From a virus, in IMG/VR virus record IMGVR_UViG_3300049203_000080, positions 1 to 39,477 of that record: a stretch of 39,477 nucleotides of DNA. One strand, given 5' to 3'. The translations under genes and the position numbers were made by a program. How positions within the stretch are numbered: position 1 is the stretch's first letter; every line of letters starts with the position of its first letter. Below, piece after piece: positions 22,667-32,700 of this stretch. The notes beneath the pieces are model-generated. The model was not told the origin of the DNA. It ran no database searches and saw nothing but the letters and a program-made list of their open reading frames with translations.

Positions 22667-22725
22667 CACGCATCCTCCCATGTGCAGCCATAGAAGACGA
22701 TGAGCCAGGGCAGGAGGAAGATCAT
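22666..22725 (-). CDS. 19-residue hydrophobic peptide in the lysis cassette
   Basis: A micro-gene of 20 codons. ATG 22725-22723 overlaps the holin-like stop as ATGA, and its stop overlaps the i-spanin ATG as TGATG. The product MIFLLPWLIVFYGCTWEDA is a single short hydrophobic helix with a WEDA tail. Double coupling makes translation likely. It might act as a holin partner or antiholin, or only pass ribosomes on. Confidence 0.5.
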   Translation of the reverse strand: MIFLLPWLIVFYGCTWEDA

Positions 22726-22892
22726 TGCTCCCCCACCTTTCCATCGGGGACCAGCGCACCCAGCGTGCCGCAGACCAGGCTGAGCCAACTGAAAGGGCTC
22801 GGCAGGACAGCCGCGCCCGAAATGGCCATACCGATGCCAACGAAGGTCGACCGCTCTTGCAGGCGCGATCGGAGCCAACGCAGGGCCCTCAT
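22722..22892 (-). CDS. Holin-like small membrane protein
   Basis: A 56-residue protein with a basic N-terminus (MRALRWLRSRLQE) and two short hydrophobic segments (TFVGIGMAISGAAVL, FSWLSLVCGTLGALV), then a charged PDGKVGEQ end. The size, topology and position between endolysin and spanins match holin-like proteins that release cytoplasmic endolysin. ATG 22892 overlaps the endolysin stop by 4 bp. A longer frame through 22899 lies in another register and is rejected. Confidence 0.7.
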   Translation of the reverse strand: MRALRWLRSRLQERSTFVGIGMAISGAAVLPSPFSWLSLVCGTLGALVPDGKVGEQ

Positions 22893-23404
22893 GCCTCATT
22901 CCTCGACACAGGCACGCCAGCGGCCGTCAGCTTCACCGGGCCGCCGATCACCGGGACGAGCGCAGGCCAGCGCCGTGCGACGCAGCGCGCCTTCTCCAGC
23001 CGCATGATGCTCACCCGATCGCCCTGATTGCCGCCCAGAACATGGTAGTGCGTCGGATCTTCGCCCACATAGAAGGCGACGTGCCCGCCACCCGCTCGAT
23101 CGAACACAAGGATAGCGCCAGGCGCGAGCCGATCGGCCGCGATCGATAGCCCCCATGTCGCCCAAGCCTTGGCCCGCACGCCGACCTTCATGGTCGACAG
23201 GTCGGCACCGGCGACGCGGAGGCAGTGCGCTACGAAAAGCCCGCACCAGGGCACACTATCGGCATTGTAGGCGATGCCCAGGATCTTCAGGCCGAGAAGC
23301 TTTGCCCAGCCGAGGATTGTTGTATTGTTCGCAGCGCCGGCCGCTTCACGCGTGCCGATCAGTTGCCGCGCGGCCAGCAGCCACGCGGGTTCGGTCGAAC
23401 CCAT
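22889..23404 (-). CDS. Endolysin, NlpC/P60-CHAP-like peptidase (TIGR02594 type)
   Basis: A 171-residue cell-wall hydrolase. Catalytic Cys54 lies in PWCGLFVAHCL, His108 in GGGHVAFYVGED, and Asn126 in GGNQGDRVSI. These fit a cysteine peptidase that cuts peptidoglycan peptide bonds, as in the TIGR02594 group. There is no signal peptide, so it needs the holin to leave the cytoplasm. ATG 23404 has GGGAGA about seven bases upstream, immediately after an intrinsic terminator. The stop overlaps the holin-like start. Confidence 0.9.
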   Translation of the reverse strand: MGSTEPAWLLAARQLIGTREAAGAANNTTILGWAKLLGLKILGIAYNADSVPWCGLFVAHCLRVAGADLSTMKVGVRAKAWATWGLSIAADRLAPGAILVFDRAGGGHVAFYVGEDPTHYHVLGGNQGDRVSIMRLEKARCVARRWPALVPVIGGPVKLTAAGVPVSRNEA

Positions 23405-23417
23405 CTCATTCTCCCAT

Positions 23418-23440
23418 AAAAAAAGGCACCCCCCGGTGCC
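23418..23440 (-). terminator. Intrinsic terminator between tail genes and endolysin
   Basis: On the minus strand GGCACC-GGGG-GGTGCC (23440-23425) is followed by seven T residues (23424-23418). This is a complete rho-independent terminator. It lies 14 bp before the endolysin start, between co-directional late genes. Confidence 0.85.
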
Positions 23441-23465
23441 CGACGTTTCGATCTTTCAGCTGAAG

Positions 23466-23903
23466 CTAGACGCGCACCGCTTCCGGCGCTGGCCTGTCGA
23501 TCATGGCCATCAGCGAGGCCAGGTCTTCCGGTATCCCCGGATCGAGCGGGAAGGCCCGGTCGAGCATGGCCTGCGCGTGAGACAGATTGGGATTGTCCGG
23601 CTCCAGCCGCCGAAGCGGTTCCGCCACCAGCTCGAAGGCGCGGCGCAACACGCGGATCTCCACAGCCTGCCGGCGCAGCTGCGTTTCGATATGCTGCTGG
23701 TACTTCAGGTCGCGTTCGTCCTGCTTCGCCTCGCGCGCCTTCAGTTCATCATGCCAGGCCTGCAGCTTCGCCGCCCTGGACAGTGCCCGAGCGTCCCGCC
23801 AGTTGAGCAGCCAGGCCATCCCCTTGCCGAAAGCATAGAGGATGGCAACGCTGCCGGCGATCATCCCACCCGCTTCACCAGCAGCCGATCCAGCGTCCGC
23901 CAT
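23466..23903 (-). CDS. Membrane-anchored coiled-coil phage protein
   Basis: A 145-residue protein with a hydrophobic segment at about 14-33 (MIAGSVAILYAFGKGMAWLL). A long charged coiled-coil (ARALSRAAKLQAWHDELKAR, QQHIETQLRRQAVEI) and a short tail follow. The position between fibre and endolysin suggests a lysis-related or virion role that I cannot settle. ATG 23903 overlaps the fibre stop by one base (TGATG). Confidence 0.7.
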   Translation of the reverse strand: MADAGSAAGEAGGMIAGSVAILYAFGKGMAWLLNWRDARALSRAAKLQAWHDELKAREAKQDERDLKYQQHIETQLRRQAVEIRVLRRAFELVAEPLRRLEPDNPNLSHAQAMLDRAFPLDPGIPEDLASLMAMIDRPAPEAVRV

Positions 23904-25093
23904 CAGGCCGCCGCCTCTAAGACGGCCAGACGGGCTTCAACCTCAGCCAGACGCAGCGCAACGTCTTGCAAAGCAGCGGTCAAGAGCGGAACAAGGTGGC
24001 TCTTGTCGACACCCTGATAGTCAGGCAGCGTCTGCTTTTCGATAACAGCGGCGACAGCCTGCTGAATAACGTTGCCTTCGTCATCTCTGATTTCAGGTTG
24101 CGCAGGAGAGACTTCGATGTCCCTTTCAACCACCGCATCTTTCTCGCCGCTAACTGCTTGCGGGACGACCTCCTGTAGTTCATGCGCAATAAACCCATCT
24201 TCACGCTCGCCGTTCGACTTCCATGCAAAATTTACGGGCTTAATGCGGAGCAGCTTGTCTATTGGGGATTGGATGGGCTGGGGGTCATCTTTGAGCCGGT
24301 AATCCGATGAAGTATTAAAAGTGACACCAGTAGTGCCGCTCTGCCCAATGGAACCTATTGCCGCTCCATTGTAGCCGAATACTAGGTACGACCACCCAGC
24401 GGCTGTGCCGCTATGGTTGATCGTTTGCGTCGCGCCGGGCGCGTTCAAGTCGATACTGTTAGAGTTCTGAAGGCCAGTCGCAGTCTGATTTATCGAAACG
24501 CCACCAGCATGGTTGATCCTCATCCGCTCCGTCGAAGTTCCACCGTTCAAGGTGGAGAGGATCATTCCGCTACCGACACCTTGACTAAGATAGCCGGATA
24601 TTTCTGCCCCATATCCTGAACCTTTCTCAATACGGACGCTAGTTTTACTTTCTCCGGTAGGATTCGCCGTCGAAATATAGCGGCCAGCGGTGAAGGACGC
24701 GGCGGTCGATGCGTCCTGAACATCTAGCTTATAAGTGGCTGAGGTCGCGCCGATGGCGACGCTCCCCCCGGCCGGGTTGAGCAAAAGATTATACGCTGAA
24801 GTCCCGCCATCTGAACGTTGGCCCTGCAGCCACGGCGCCCCAGAGGCAGCATCCACCCCTATCTGAAGGCCGTAACCTGCATCTGCTCCAGAAAACTGAA
24901 CTATTCCTTTTCGCGCGCCGAGCGTGGGCGCGTTGTCCGATGTCCCTTGCGCGAGGAATTTTCCATCCGAGCGTTTCGCGACAAGTGCCGACGCAAGGAT
25001 GTTTATACCGCCAGAACCGCGCTGGAGGAGGAGAATATCCGCCGGATCGAAATAGGCGCTATCAGTGAAATCCTGCCAGATCGTGTCGACCAT
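23903..25093 (-). CDS. Tail fibre with S74 intramolecular chaperone domain
   Basis: A 396-residue fibre. The N-terminal 260 residues are repetitive and beta-like (RSDGKFLAQGTSDNAPTLG, AGGVSINQTATGLQNSNS). A peptidase S74 chaperone starts at SDYRLKDD (about residue 265) and includes DGFIAHELQEVVPQAVSGE. The Ser/Lys pair of the SDYRLK motif allows self-cleavage after trimerisation. The end has coiled-coil heptads. It probably recognises host receptors. Base composition of 24100-25000 is visibly more AT-rich than neighbouring genes, which fits horizontal exchange of fibre modules. Confidence 0.88.
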   Translation of the reverse strand: MVDTIWQDFTDSAYFDPADILLLQRGSGGINILASALVAKRSDGKFLAQGTSDNAPTLGARKGIVQFSGADAGYGLQIGVDAASGAPWLQGQRSDGGTSAYNLLLNPAGGSVAIGATSATYKLDVQDASTAASFTAGRYISTANPTGESKTSVRIEKGSGYGAEISGYLSQGVGSGMILSTLNGGTSTERMRINHAGGVSINQTATGLQNSNSIDLNAPGATQTINHSGTAAGWSYLVFGYNGAAIGSIGQSGTTGVTFNTSSDYRLKDDPQPIQSPIDKLLRIKPVNFAWKSNGEREDGFIAHELQEVVPQAVSGEKDAVVERDIEVSPAQPEIRDDEGNVIQQAVAAVIEKQTLPDYQGVDKSHLVPLLTAALQDVALRLAEVEARLAVLEAAA

Positions 25094-25524
25094 TAGCCCC
25101 GCCCTCCATCATTGCTGGCCGGGAGGACAGATGCGTTGGTCACATCGAACCGCCCAGGACTGATCGGGTCAATCGCCAGCACCAGCAGATCACCCGGGCG
25201 CACTGCGTATGACGGCGCAGTCAGCCGCACATGCGCGATCGACCGCCCCTCCATCGATGCGCTCGCCACCGGAATCAATGCCCAGCGACCCAACTGATCA
25301 TTGGCCGCGATCGCGGCACGCGCCTCTTCCGCACGGGCAGCAGGAACCAGATAGAGGCGAGCCCAGGCGGGCTTATGATCGAGGCTGTCGATCGCCGCCC
25401 GAGCCTCGATATCCCCGAGACCGTCCGCCACCGACATCGCCACGGCGGTCGGCTGATCGGACACCGGCCCGCCAGCACAGGCGGCCAGCAGTGCAAGGCT
25501 CAACAGAGCAAGTTTCTTCATCAC
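25093..25524 (-). CDS. Predicted lipoprotein in the tail-fibre region
   Basis: A 143-residue protein with a signal MMKKLALLSLALLAAC and lipobox LAAC ending at residue 16. A beta-rich mature part follows (RLYLVPAARAEE, HVRLTAPSYAVRPGDLLVL). It could block superinfection or modify the envelope. The frame overlaps the 84-residue gene as ATGA and the fibre start as TAATG, so it is co-translated with late genes. No family is recognised. Confidence 0.75.
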   Translation of the reverse strand: MMKKLALLSLALLAACAGGPVSDQPTAVAMSVADGLGDIEARAAIDSLDHKPAWARLYLVPAARAEEARAAIAANDQLGRWALIPVASASMEGRSIAHVRLTAPSYAVRPGDLLVLAIDPISPGRFDVTNASVLPASNDGGRG

Positions 25525-25775
25525 TGTTCCCCCGTCGCTGCCATGCCTACCGGCATTTCAGCTTCATCTACAATAGCTTGCTGCTCGGCTAACTCGGCAT
25601 CCGTGAAGGTCCGGAAGGCCATCGCCCCCAGGATGATGCCGCCCCGTTCCTTGTCGTCGACCGACACCGGCGCGCACTGGTCGCCATTTTCCATGTAGCC
25701 CAGGATCTCTTCCGGCCTGCTGGCCTCTATGAACCGGGCGCGCGCGCCGATCCTGCCCATTGCCCAAATGGTCAT
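25521..25775 (-). CDS. 84-residue late protein, hypothetical
   Basis: A small protein from ATG 25775 (MTIWAMGRIGARARFIEASR, then GYMENGDQCAPVS). AGAGG lies about five bases before the start. A longer frame to 25943 overlaps the tail tip gene and is rejected. Acidic C-terminus. The function is unknown; the position between tip protein and lipoprotein suggests a tail or lysis accessory role. Confidence 0.65.
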   Translation of the reverse strand: MTIWAMGRIGARARFIEASRPEEILGYMENGDQCAPVSVDDKERGGIILGAMAFRTFTDAELAEQQAIVDEAEMPVGMAATGEQ

Positions 25776-25777
25776 TT

Positions 25778-28627
25778 TCACCTCTTCACGATGTCGATCG
25801 AAATTTCGCCGGACCAATTGTAGCTCCAGCTGCCTGCAGCTGGCGGGTAGGCTGCAACGTCGAGTGCCAGCACATAGAGATCCCCGGCCGCCGGCGATGT
25901 CGTGGAATGTTGCAGCGCCGCCGCCATGTCGACGTTCGTCCAATTGGCGAGCGTTGCATTCTTGCCCGTGACAGAGCCGCCCGAGGATGACGGATTGCGG
26001 TTCGTTCCGCTGGCACTGGCGAGATAGCTCGCCGCATTGGCAGCGGGGACGCGATAGACCCGCAGCACCGGATATCCCGGCGTCGGCCCGCCGGTATATT
26101 TCACCTGCCCGAACGCGGCGATCTTGATGCCAGTCACCCCCGACGGCAGCGAACCGACCGTGACATAGGCCAGTTCGTGGATAGTCGTGAACGCGGCCGC
26201 CGATCCTGAGTTGGAGGCGATCGTGAGCGAGATGACCGATCCGGCGACCAGCGATTGCGTGCTGGCTTTGCCGTCCTTCAGCGAACCGTCGCTGTTCAAG
26301 CCGTTGTTCGCCGCCGCCGCGCCGGATGCGACCGTGCTGGCGGCCGCGCCGCTCACCGTGCCAGTGACATCACCGGCGAAGGCAACGCTGCTGGCAGGCC
26401 GATAGGGGTTCTCACCAGCGGCAGAGGGCTTCACCCAAGCCGACTGGATGATGCCAGCCGCGTTCACATCGGGATCGACCATCCGATAGGCGCGAACGGC
26501 GAAGGTGTAATAGCTGGTCGGCTCGGCACCATAGAGGATGAAGGCTCGCTTGCCTGCCGCCATGAAGAAGGTTTGCTCGGCCGCTGGTGTTGCACCGACC
26601 GTGTAGGCCGCCGAGCTGGTCGAGGCATAGACCAGGATCTCGAACCCATCGATGTCGCTTTCCGTGCCGCCCCAGACCCATTCAAAGCTGATATCGGCCG
26701 ACCCGCCGGAGTTGATCGCATGATCTACCGCACTGCCGTCGGTGACGATCGTCGGCGCTACCGGCGTTGTGCCCAGCCGATCATTCCGAGCATTGAAGTT
26801 CGTCGCCGTGGTGGTGAGCAGCGCCGCCTGCGTCGCCGTCGCGCCGTAGGTTGCCGCAGCGACCCAGGCGGACCCGCTCCAATAGTCCATCTGGACCGGG
26901 CTGAGATAAGCCCGCACCAGCACATCCCCGATATCGGTTCCCGTCGGCACCGGATCGGATGCCGAATACATAGTGAAGATGACCGCCTTGCTGTCGGCCA
27001 GATTCGACGCTGCAGTCGCTGCCGCCAGCGCATTCGTAATGCGCTGGTCACCCACCGGGGCCCAGGGCAGGATGACATAACTTCCGCCGAGCAGGATGGC
27101 GTTGCCGCCGATCGACAGCCTGCCGCTGCCGGCGACGCGAACATAGGTGGCGATGATATTGCCGCTGCCGTCCGTCTGCTGCCACCAGTCATTTTCCTGA
27201 CTTTCATCGGCGGTCGGCGCGGTCGGCTGCGTAAACACGATGCGCTTCGCGTCCACCACCGTTGTCAGGTCATCGAGCAGCGCCTCGATCGACGCGCCCG
27301 AGCTGGTGACAGCCACGACGGCATTCGACAGGCGCTGCCAGTCGGTGTTCGCGTCTGTAGGCGCGGAATTGGCCGTCGGCACCGTTGCGACGAAGAGCCA
27401 TTGCGACCCGTCGCTCAGCGAGACGACATCGCCCTCGCGATAGACGGTGGCCGCATCATACTGTCCCATGGGCGCGTTCAGGTTGAAAGCGATATCGCTG
27501 GAGCTATGCACCTGCCACGTCGGCACCGCGCCTTGCGCCAGCCGCCAATAGGGGGCGGCGATCGAGATCTGTTCGACACTGGCAACCGGAGGCAAAGCCG
27601 ACCCGTCGGCCGCCATGGTGGTGGACGCCGTGCCGATGCCGATCGCGGCGACGCGCAGAACGCCTAGCCAGTCGACGAAGGCGACAGCATTAACGCTGGC
27701 AGCTATCCGCTGGATCAGCTCGCGCGCCGTCGTCTGCGCGGTCACCATCAGCGACAGGTTCCACGGCCGCGCACTGTTCAGCGCCGTCATGTCGGAGGTC
27801 GAGAACTTGCCCACGCCGCCGGCGATCGTCGCCACGCGCTGGATCAGCGCCCCCGGCAGGCGCGACCAGCCGCCAACGGCGTCGCCGTTGGCATGGAAGC
27901 AAACCATGCCGTCCGCCGGTGCCCCGAAGCGCACATAGCCACCGGCCAAGGATGTCGCCCACTGGCCGCGCTGCACTGTCGCTGCCTTCAGGGCCGCGAA
28001 GCTGGCATAGTCGCCGATCGCCGCGCCGAAGCGTGTCAGACGATCGAAGGCCAGCGACACGCCGCCAATCAGCCCATAGGCCGAGATCTGATAGATGTTG
28101 TCCACCGCGTCGACCAGGACGCCGGGCGCGAAGCGTGGCGCGCCCAGCGCGAGCGGCTTCGCCGTGCCCTGCAGATCTGTCGAACCTTCAGCCCCGCCGG
28201 TCCCGGCATAGGTCGCCAGCAGCGGCTGATCGAGCCAGCTGTCGTCGGTGCCGATGCTGACCGTCGCGATGCCGTTGGCGATCTCCGGCTGCTCTTTCAC
28301 CCGGCCGTCAAACTTCAGCGTGAACGCAGCCCACGCGTCGCCCAAATTGCCCTGCCAAATCCGCACGCGCGCATCGTGAATTGCCAGCGCAGGCAGGTTC
28401 GGAATGGAGCCGAAGTTGACCGTGAGCGAGCCCGAGGGAGAGGTGATCGACTTGGGATCGAAGCCACCGTCGAAGAAGTCATAGCGCAGCTTCGGCAGCG
28501 TCGCGATCGCGGGCCACCATACTTGCCCGTTCAAATGGCAAAGCCGCTCATCGTCATGGCTGGCAAGGCATAGGGGAACGGCCGTGGAACCGCTCCACGC
28601 GTCGATTTGCACAAGATAGGCGATCAT
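25778..28627 (-). CDS. Tail tip / central tail protein
   Basis: A 949-residue protein in the position of lambda J. The N-terminal 350 residues look like tail hub material (AYLVQIDAWSGS, LPKLRYDFFDGGFDPKSITS). A fibronectin-like region is near 600-690 (SFEWVWGGTESDIDGFEILV, YYTFAVRAYRMVD). The C-terminal 250 residues are Ala/Ser/Thr-rich fibre-like sequence. It forms the distal tail and probably carries receptor contact and cell-wall penetration parts. ATG 28627 overlaps the upstream stop as ATGA; a frame beginning at 28657 adds ten residues. Confidence 0.82.
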   Translation of the reverse strand: MIAYLVQIDAWSGSTAVPLCLASHDDERLCHLNGQVWWPAIATLPKLRYDFFDGGFDPKSITSPSGSLTVNFGSIPNLPALAIHDARVRIWQGNLGDAWAAFTLKFDGRVKEQPEIANGIATVSIGTDDSWLDQPLLATYAGTGGAEGSTDLQGTAKPLALGAPRFAPGVLVDAVDNIYQISAYGLIGGVSLAFDRLTRFGAAIGDYASFAALKAATVQRGQWATSLAGGYVRFGAPADGMVCFHANGDAVGGWSRLPGALIQRVATIAGGVGKFSTSDMTALNSARPWNLSLMVTAQTTARELIQRIAASVNAVAFVDWLGVLRVAAIGIGTASTTMAADGSALPPVASVEQISIAAPYWRLAQGAVPTWQVHSSSDIAFNLNAPMGQYDAATVYREGDVVSLSDGSQWLFVATVPTANSAPTDANTDWQRLSNAVVAVTSSGASIEALLDDLTTVVDAKRIVFTQPTAPTADESQENDWWQQTDGSGNIIATYVRVAGSGRLSIGGNAILLGGSYVILPWAPVGDQRITNALAAATAASNLADSKAVIFTMYSASDPVPTGTDIGDVLVRAYLSPVQMDYWSGSAWVAAATYGATATQAALLTTTATNFNARNDRLGTTPVAPTIVTDGSAVDHAINSGGSADISFEWVWGGTESDIDGFEILVYASTSSAAYTVGATPAAEQTFFMAAGKRAFILYGAEPTSYYTFAVRAYRMVDPDVNAAGIIQSAWVKPSAAGENPYRPASSVAFAGDVTGTVSGAAASTVASGAAAANNGLNSDGSLKDGKASTQSLVAGSVISLTIASNSGSAAAFTTIHELAYVTVGSLPSGVTGIKIAAFGQVKYTGGPTPGYPVLRVYRVPAANAASYLASASGTNRNPSSSGGSVTGKNATLANWTNVDMAAALQHSTTSPAAGDLYVLALDVAAYPPAAGSWSYNWSGEISIDIVKR

Positions 28628-29427
28628 GCGTCGAGGCTCACCAGACTCGCGCGCCACTCAAAGCCGCCGGGCTTTGCCCAGACGGTGCCGAGATCGCCGA
28701 CCAGCGGTCCAAACCAGATGCGATTCTGCCGCTGCGCGTGCGCGTCGGGATCAAGGATCAGCGCGATCGGTTCGCTGATCCCGATTTCCTCGATCAGCGG
28801 ATGCACCGTCGACTCCACCTCATCGCGCAGGACCGCGCCATAGCTGATCCCGACCGACCGCAGTTTCTTGCCGCGCCGGCGCAGCAGAACGCCGCGAACG
28901 GAGAAGTCGGTGGTGCCGAGATCCCGAACGCCGAACGCCGCGCCGAACTGGAAATTGCGCGCGAGCTGGATCTTGCTGCCCAGCACCAGGCGCGCGATCG
29001 TCGCCGCGCTTGTGCCGAGCCCGGCGATCGTGAACCGCCACCAGCGCGCAGCCGGCGGCGGCGATGCCGGTGCCAGCCACAGGCCGCGCCCCTTGCCGGA
29101 AATCGGCATGGCCGATCCCGCCAGGAACGGAAGCACCGCACCCACCCAGGAACCGGCGGGGAAGCTGCTGCCCTGCGCGGCCGTCGCCGCCTCGACCTTC
29201 AGCGTCCAGCTGGAATTTGCCCCGCTCGCGCCCAGCAGCACGGCCGTATCGATCAGGACATCAGAGCCCATGTCGATCGTGATGGTGCGGGAATCCGCGC
29301 CGGTCGCGCTTTTCCAGACGACGCCCATATGATCGTTGCCGATGTAAGAAGGATCATAGCCGGCGGCCGTTGAGCTGGCACTGACAGCTGCGAAGGGCAG
29401 CGGCTTGATGATCAGCGCATTGCTCAT
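28624..29427 (-). CDS. Tail protein, beta-sandwich-like N-terminus
   Basis: A 267-residue protein between a small tail gene and the tip protein. The first 140 residues (DHMGVVWKSATGADSRTIT, LLGASGANSSWTLKVEAAT) have the look of a discoidin-like beta-sandwich seen in distal tail and host-recognition proteins. The second half is less typical (RRRGKKLRSVGISYGAVLR). I place it with the tail tip complex. The function is inferred from position. Confidence 0.68.
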   Translation of the reverse strand: MSNALIIKPLPFAAVSASSTAAGYDPSYIGNDHMGVVWKSATGADSRTITIDMGSDVLIDTAVLLGASGANSSWTLKVEAATAAQGSSFPAGSWVGAVLPFLAGSAMPISGKGRGLWLAPASPPPAARWWRFTIAGLGTSAATIARLVLGSKIQLARNFQFGAAFGVRDLGTTDFSVRGVLLRRRGKKLRSVGISYGAVLRDEVESTVHPLIEEIGISEPIALILDPDAHAQRQNRIWFGPLVGDLGTVWAKPGGFEWRASLVSLDA

Positions 29428-29783
29428 CCGAAATATTCCACCTTGCTCTGTTCGGTTTCGAGATCGACTTCGATGCGTGAGACCAGCAGCAGGGCGTCGA
29501 GCCCTTGCTCGCTATCGATCACGCGATGCGTCGGAACGGTGCCGGCCGGAACGTCGACCAGATCCGCCACTGTGACGCTGAAGCGCCGCCGCACCACCCC
29601 GAGCAGCGCCGCGCGCTGGGCAAGGGCGGCGCTGGCGTCGGTAGCGCTGTCGAAAAAGCCTTCCGCCGGGCTGTCGCTGTTGTCGCGTGCCGACGGGAAG
29701 CGACCCTTGATCGTCAGATCCTGAGAGGACACGACGATCTGCTGCCGCAGGGCAGCAGCGATATCGGACGGTATCGCGGGCAT
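29424..29783 (-). CDS. Small minor tail protein, hypothetical
   Basis: A 119-residue protein directly after the tape measure gene (ATG 29783 overlaps its stop by one base). Sequence pattern: ALRQQIVVSSQDLTIKGRF, then a domain with GVVRRRFSVTVADLVDVPAG and ALLLVSRIEVDLETEQSKV. It is likely a tail tip component. No name can be given from the sequence. Confidence 0.65.
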   Translation of the reverse strand: MPAIPSDIAAALRQQIVVSSQDLTIKGRFPSARDNSDSPAEGFFDSATDASAALAQRAALLGVVRRRFSVTVADLVDVPAGTVPTHRVIDSEQGLDALLLVSRIEVDLETEQSKVEYFG

Positions 29784-32700
29784 CAGACGTAGTTCCGTGA
29801 CAGGCCGATGAAGCCGCCTGCAGCGATGGCCTGCTGGATTTCCTGCAGCTTCTGCACGATCGCCGGAAAGCCTTGGGCCATCAGCTGCACACCATTTTCA
29901 GTGCTGGCAGCGGTCGCCTGCGCCGCCTTCGCCGTTGCCTCATTGAAGGGATCGGACGTGGTGCGGATCGGCGCGGCATTGTCGATCGTCGCGATCGCGT
30001 TGCCAGTCGCGCCCTGGATCATGTCGAACGCTTCGAAATATTTCGCGGTCGACCCGTAAAGCTGCCGCTCGATGTCCAAAAACGTCTGCGCCGCCGACTG
30101 ATATTTTTCCTGATCGATCGACTCGCCCCGGGCGATCTGCCCCAGAAACGGATCAAGCACTGCCCGCGCATTGGCTTCCTGGTCGCGTAGAGACAGCGGC
30201 GAGCCCGACCCGGCGTTCAGGGACTGAAGAAATTCCTTCAGCGCTTGGCTGGCGCTCCCGGCGTTTTCCTTCGCTTCGGCCAGCTCCAGATTGTAGAGCT
30301 TTTGCGCGTCGGCCATTTGCTCGGCGGTTGCGCCACCTTCACGCAGCGCTTCGACGATCTTCTTGAAGCGGTCGTTCACCTCATCGATCGCGTAGCCCAC
30401 GGGATCGAGACGCTTTTGCAGTTCCTTCGGCACGGACTCGACCAGCAGCGCCTTTTCCAGCGCCTTCTGCAGATCCTGCCCCGACTTTAAGATATTGATC
30501 GACGCTTGGCTGATCCCGGTGATCACGCCGCCCTCGATCGACTTCTGGATGGCGAAGGCTACGGCATCTTCCGCGCCATTCTTGCCGAAGTCATAGAGCC
30601 CTTCCGCGCTCTTGCCGCTAAAGTTCAGCTTGCCGGTATAGCCGGTCGTCGAGACGCGATATTTGTCCTTATAGGTGCCGATGGTGATGTTCGGCACGCC
30701 CGTAATCTCGGCCCCCAGCTGATCGGCGATATCCTCGATCCCGTTGATGACATGACCGGCGGCACCCTTCGCGGCGGCCTTCTGCGCAGATCCGCGACCG
30801 CTGGTGACATTGGCCGTCAGTTCGCCATATTGGTTCATGCTGATCGCGGCGGTGCCGTATTTCGGCTTGCTCAGCAGGCCGCCGAGCAGAGATCCCGCCA
30901 TACCGCCGATGATGCCCGCGATCGGCCCGCCCAATCCGGCCAGCTTGGAGGATATCGCGCCCAGACCCTTGCCCACGGCATCGCCCAGCAACTCTTTGCC
31001 CACGGCACCGCCCAGGGCACCGCCCAGCGAACTTTGCTTGCCGCCGAACACGGTGCCCGCCAGCGAGGAGCCCGCGACCCCCAGCGACGCCCCCTGCAGG
31101 ATATCGCCAAATTTCTTGCCGATCGCGTCGGGAATATCGATCCCGAACGATTTCAGCCGCGCGACAATGGACTGGCCTATGAAGTTATAGGCGTCCGTCG
31201 CGCCGATCAGCGCCTTCGTGTTGTCGTTCGCCGCGTCGGCCTGCTTCCGCGCCGTTACGACGATCTCCGCTTCGGCGCTGCTGGAGCCGGTGACGACGTC
31301 GGATTGCTCGGCCTTTAGATCGGCCAGGAAGCCGTCATCCTTGAACAGGGCGGCCATGCTGCCAGCCAGGTTCGTCGTGGCACCGCCAGCGGCGACAATC
31401 CGGCCGCTGCCGATATCACCGCGCACCTGCGCCACCACATCGGCGAAGGACTTCAGCTCATTCCCGGCAACGGTCGTCTGCGACGACAGGAACTGATTCG
31501 CCTGCTCGACGCCGGTTCGGCCAGTCACGAAATCCTCGATCTTCCGGTCGAGGCCGCCGAAGATGCCTTCGGAGATGATGCGAGCCTGCAGGGACTTGAA
31601 GCTGGCCAGCAGATTACTGCCAAATTCCTTCACCGTGCCACCGCTCAGCAGCCGTTCGGTCGCGCTCTGGACATCGCCGATCGCTTGCACATAAAGGCCC
31701 ACCTGCCGCCGCTGATCCTCGATCGCGCGCGAGCGGGCTTCGTCGGCCTTGGCGATCTCCAGCACTTTCGCCAGCTGCTGCTCATTGAGCGGCCCCATCT
31801 GGCGCTCAAGCGCCAGCACCTGCTGCAGCGCGTCAGCTTCGGCATAACGGCCCTGGACGACCAACGCGTCGATCTGCTCGCGCTCGCGGGCGCGGTCGAC
31901 CAGGTCGCGCAAAGGACGATCGAGCGATTCGCGCACAACGATCTTCGCCTGCTCGGCTGATTTAATGGTCTCTTCGAAGTTCGGCGGCCGACGGCGGCTG
32001 AGATCGTCGATAATGTCGTCGAGATCCCGAACAGCCTTCTCGACCTGTTGGACCCGTGAGGCATCGCCACCAAAACGTGAAGCGATGTCCGCAATCCTGT
32101 CGGCAGAATCGCGGCCGAACTCATCACGCGCGGCGATCGCCCGGCTGTTGTCTTTCGGCTTGTTCGTCTTTGGACGCAGCAGCAGCGCGCGATCGGCGGC
32201 AGTGCCCGCGCCTTTCAGAAGCCGCTCCGTCCCCTCATACTCCTTCAGGTTGCGGAGTTCGGTGCCAAGCGCAGTCACAGAGGCGGCAGCGGACGCGAAT
32301 GCCTCATCCGTCAGAGCGCCAGCCTTCCGGAGGCTATCCAACCGCTCAACGGCCGTGGCGGCGTCCAGTTCACCTGAAAGCACCTGCTGGGAAATCACGC
32401 CGCGCGCGCCGGCATCCTTGCGCGTGACGGAAAAGCCGCCGCCCATGCCCCCCGAAAATTCGGTGGTGGGCGACTGGAGGGCAAGGATTTCGCTTCGCGC
32501 AGTGTCAGCGCGGGTGCGGGCTTGGATAGCCGCAACCTTGGCCTGCGCAATTGCCAGGGCAATCAGCTCCTTCGATTGCTCGCGGATCTTGCCAGTCGTC
32601 AGATCCATGACAGAGCCCAGGATATTCTGAGCGCTGCCCAACTGGTCCGAAGCGAACTTCGTCTTGTCGAGGGCGTCGGAGGTATCCTCCAGCTTCTCGT

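Noticed and set aside
26255-27667. 470-codon plus-strand frame opposite the tail tip gene
   Set aside because: Arg/His-rich shadow composition and no ribosome-binding site; the tail tip frame is well supported.
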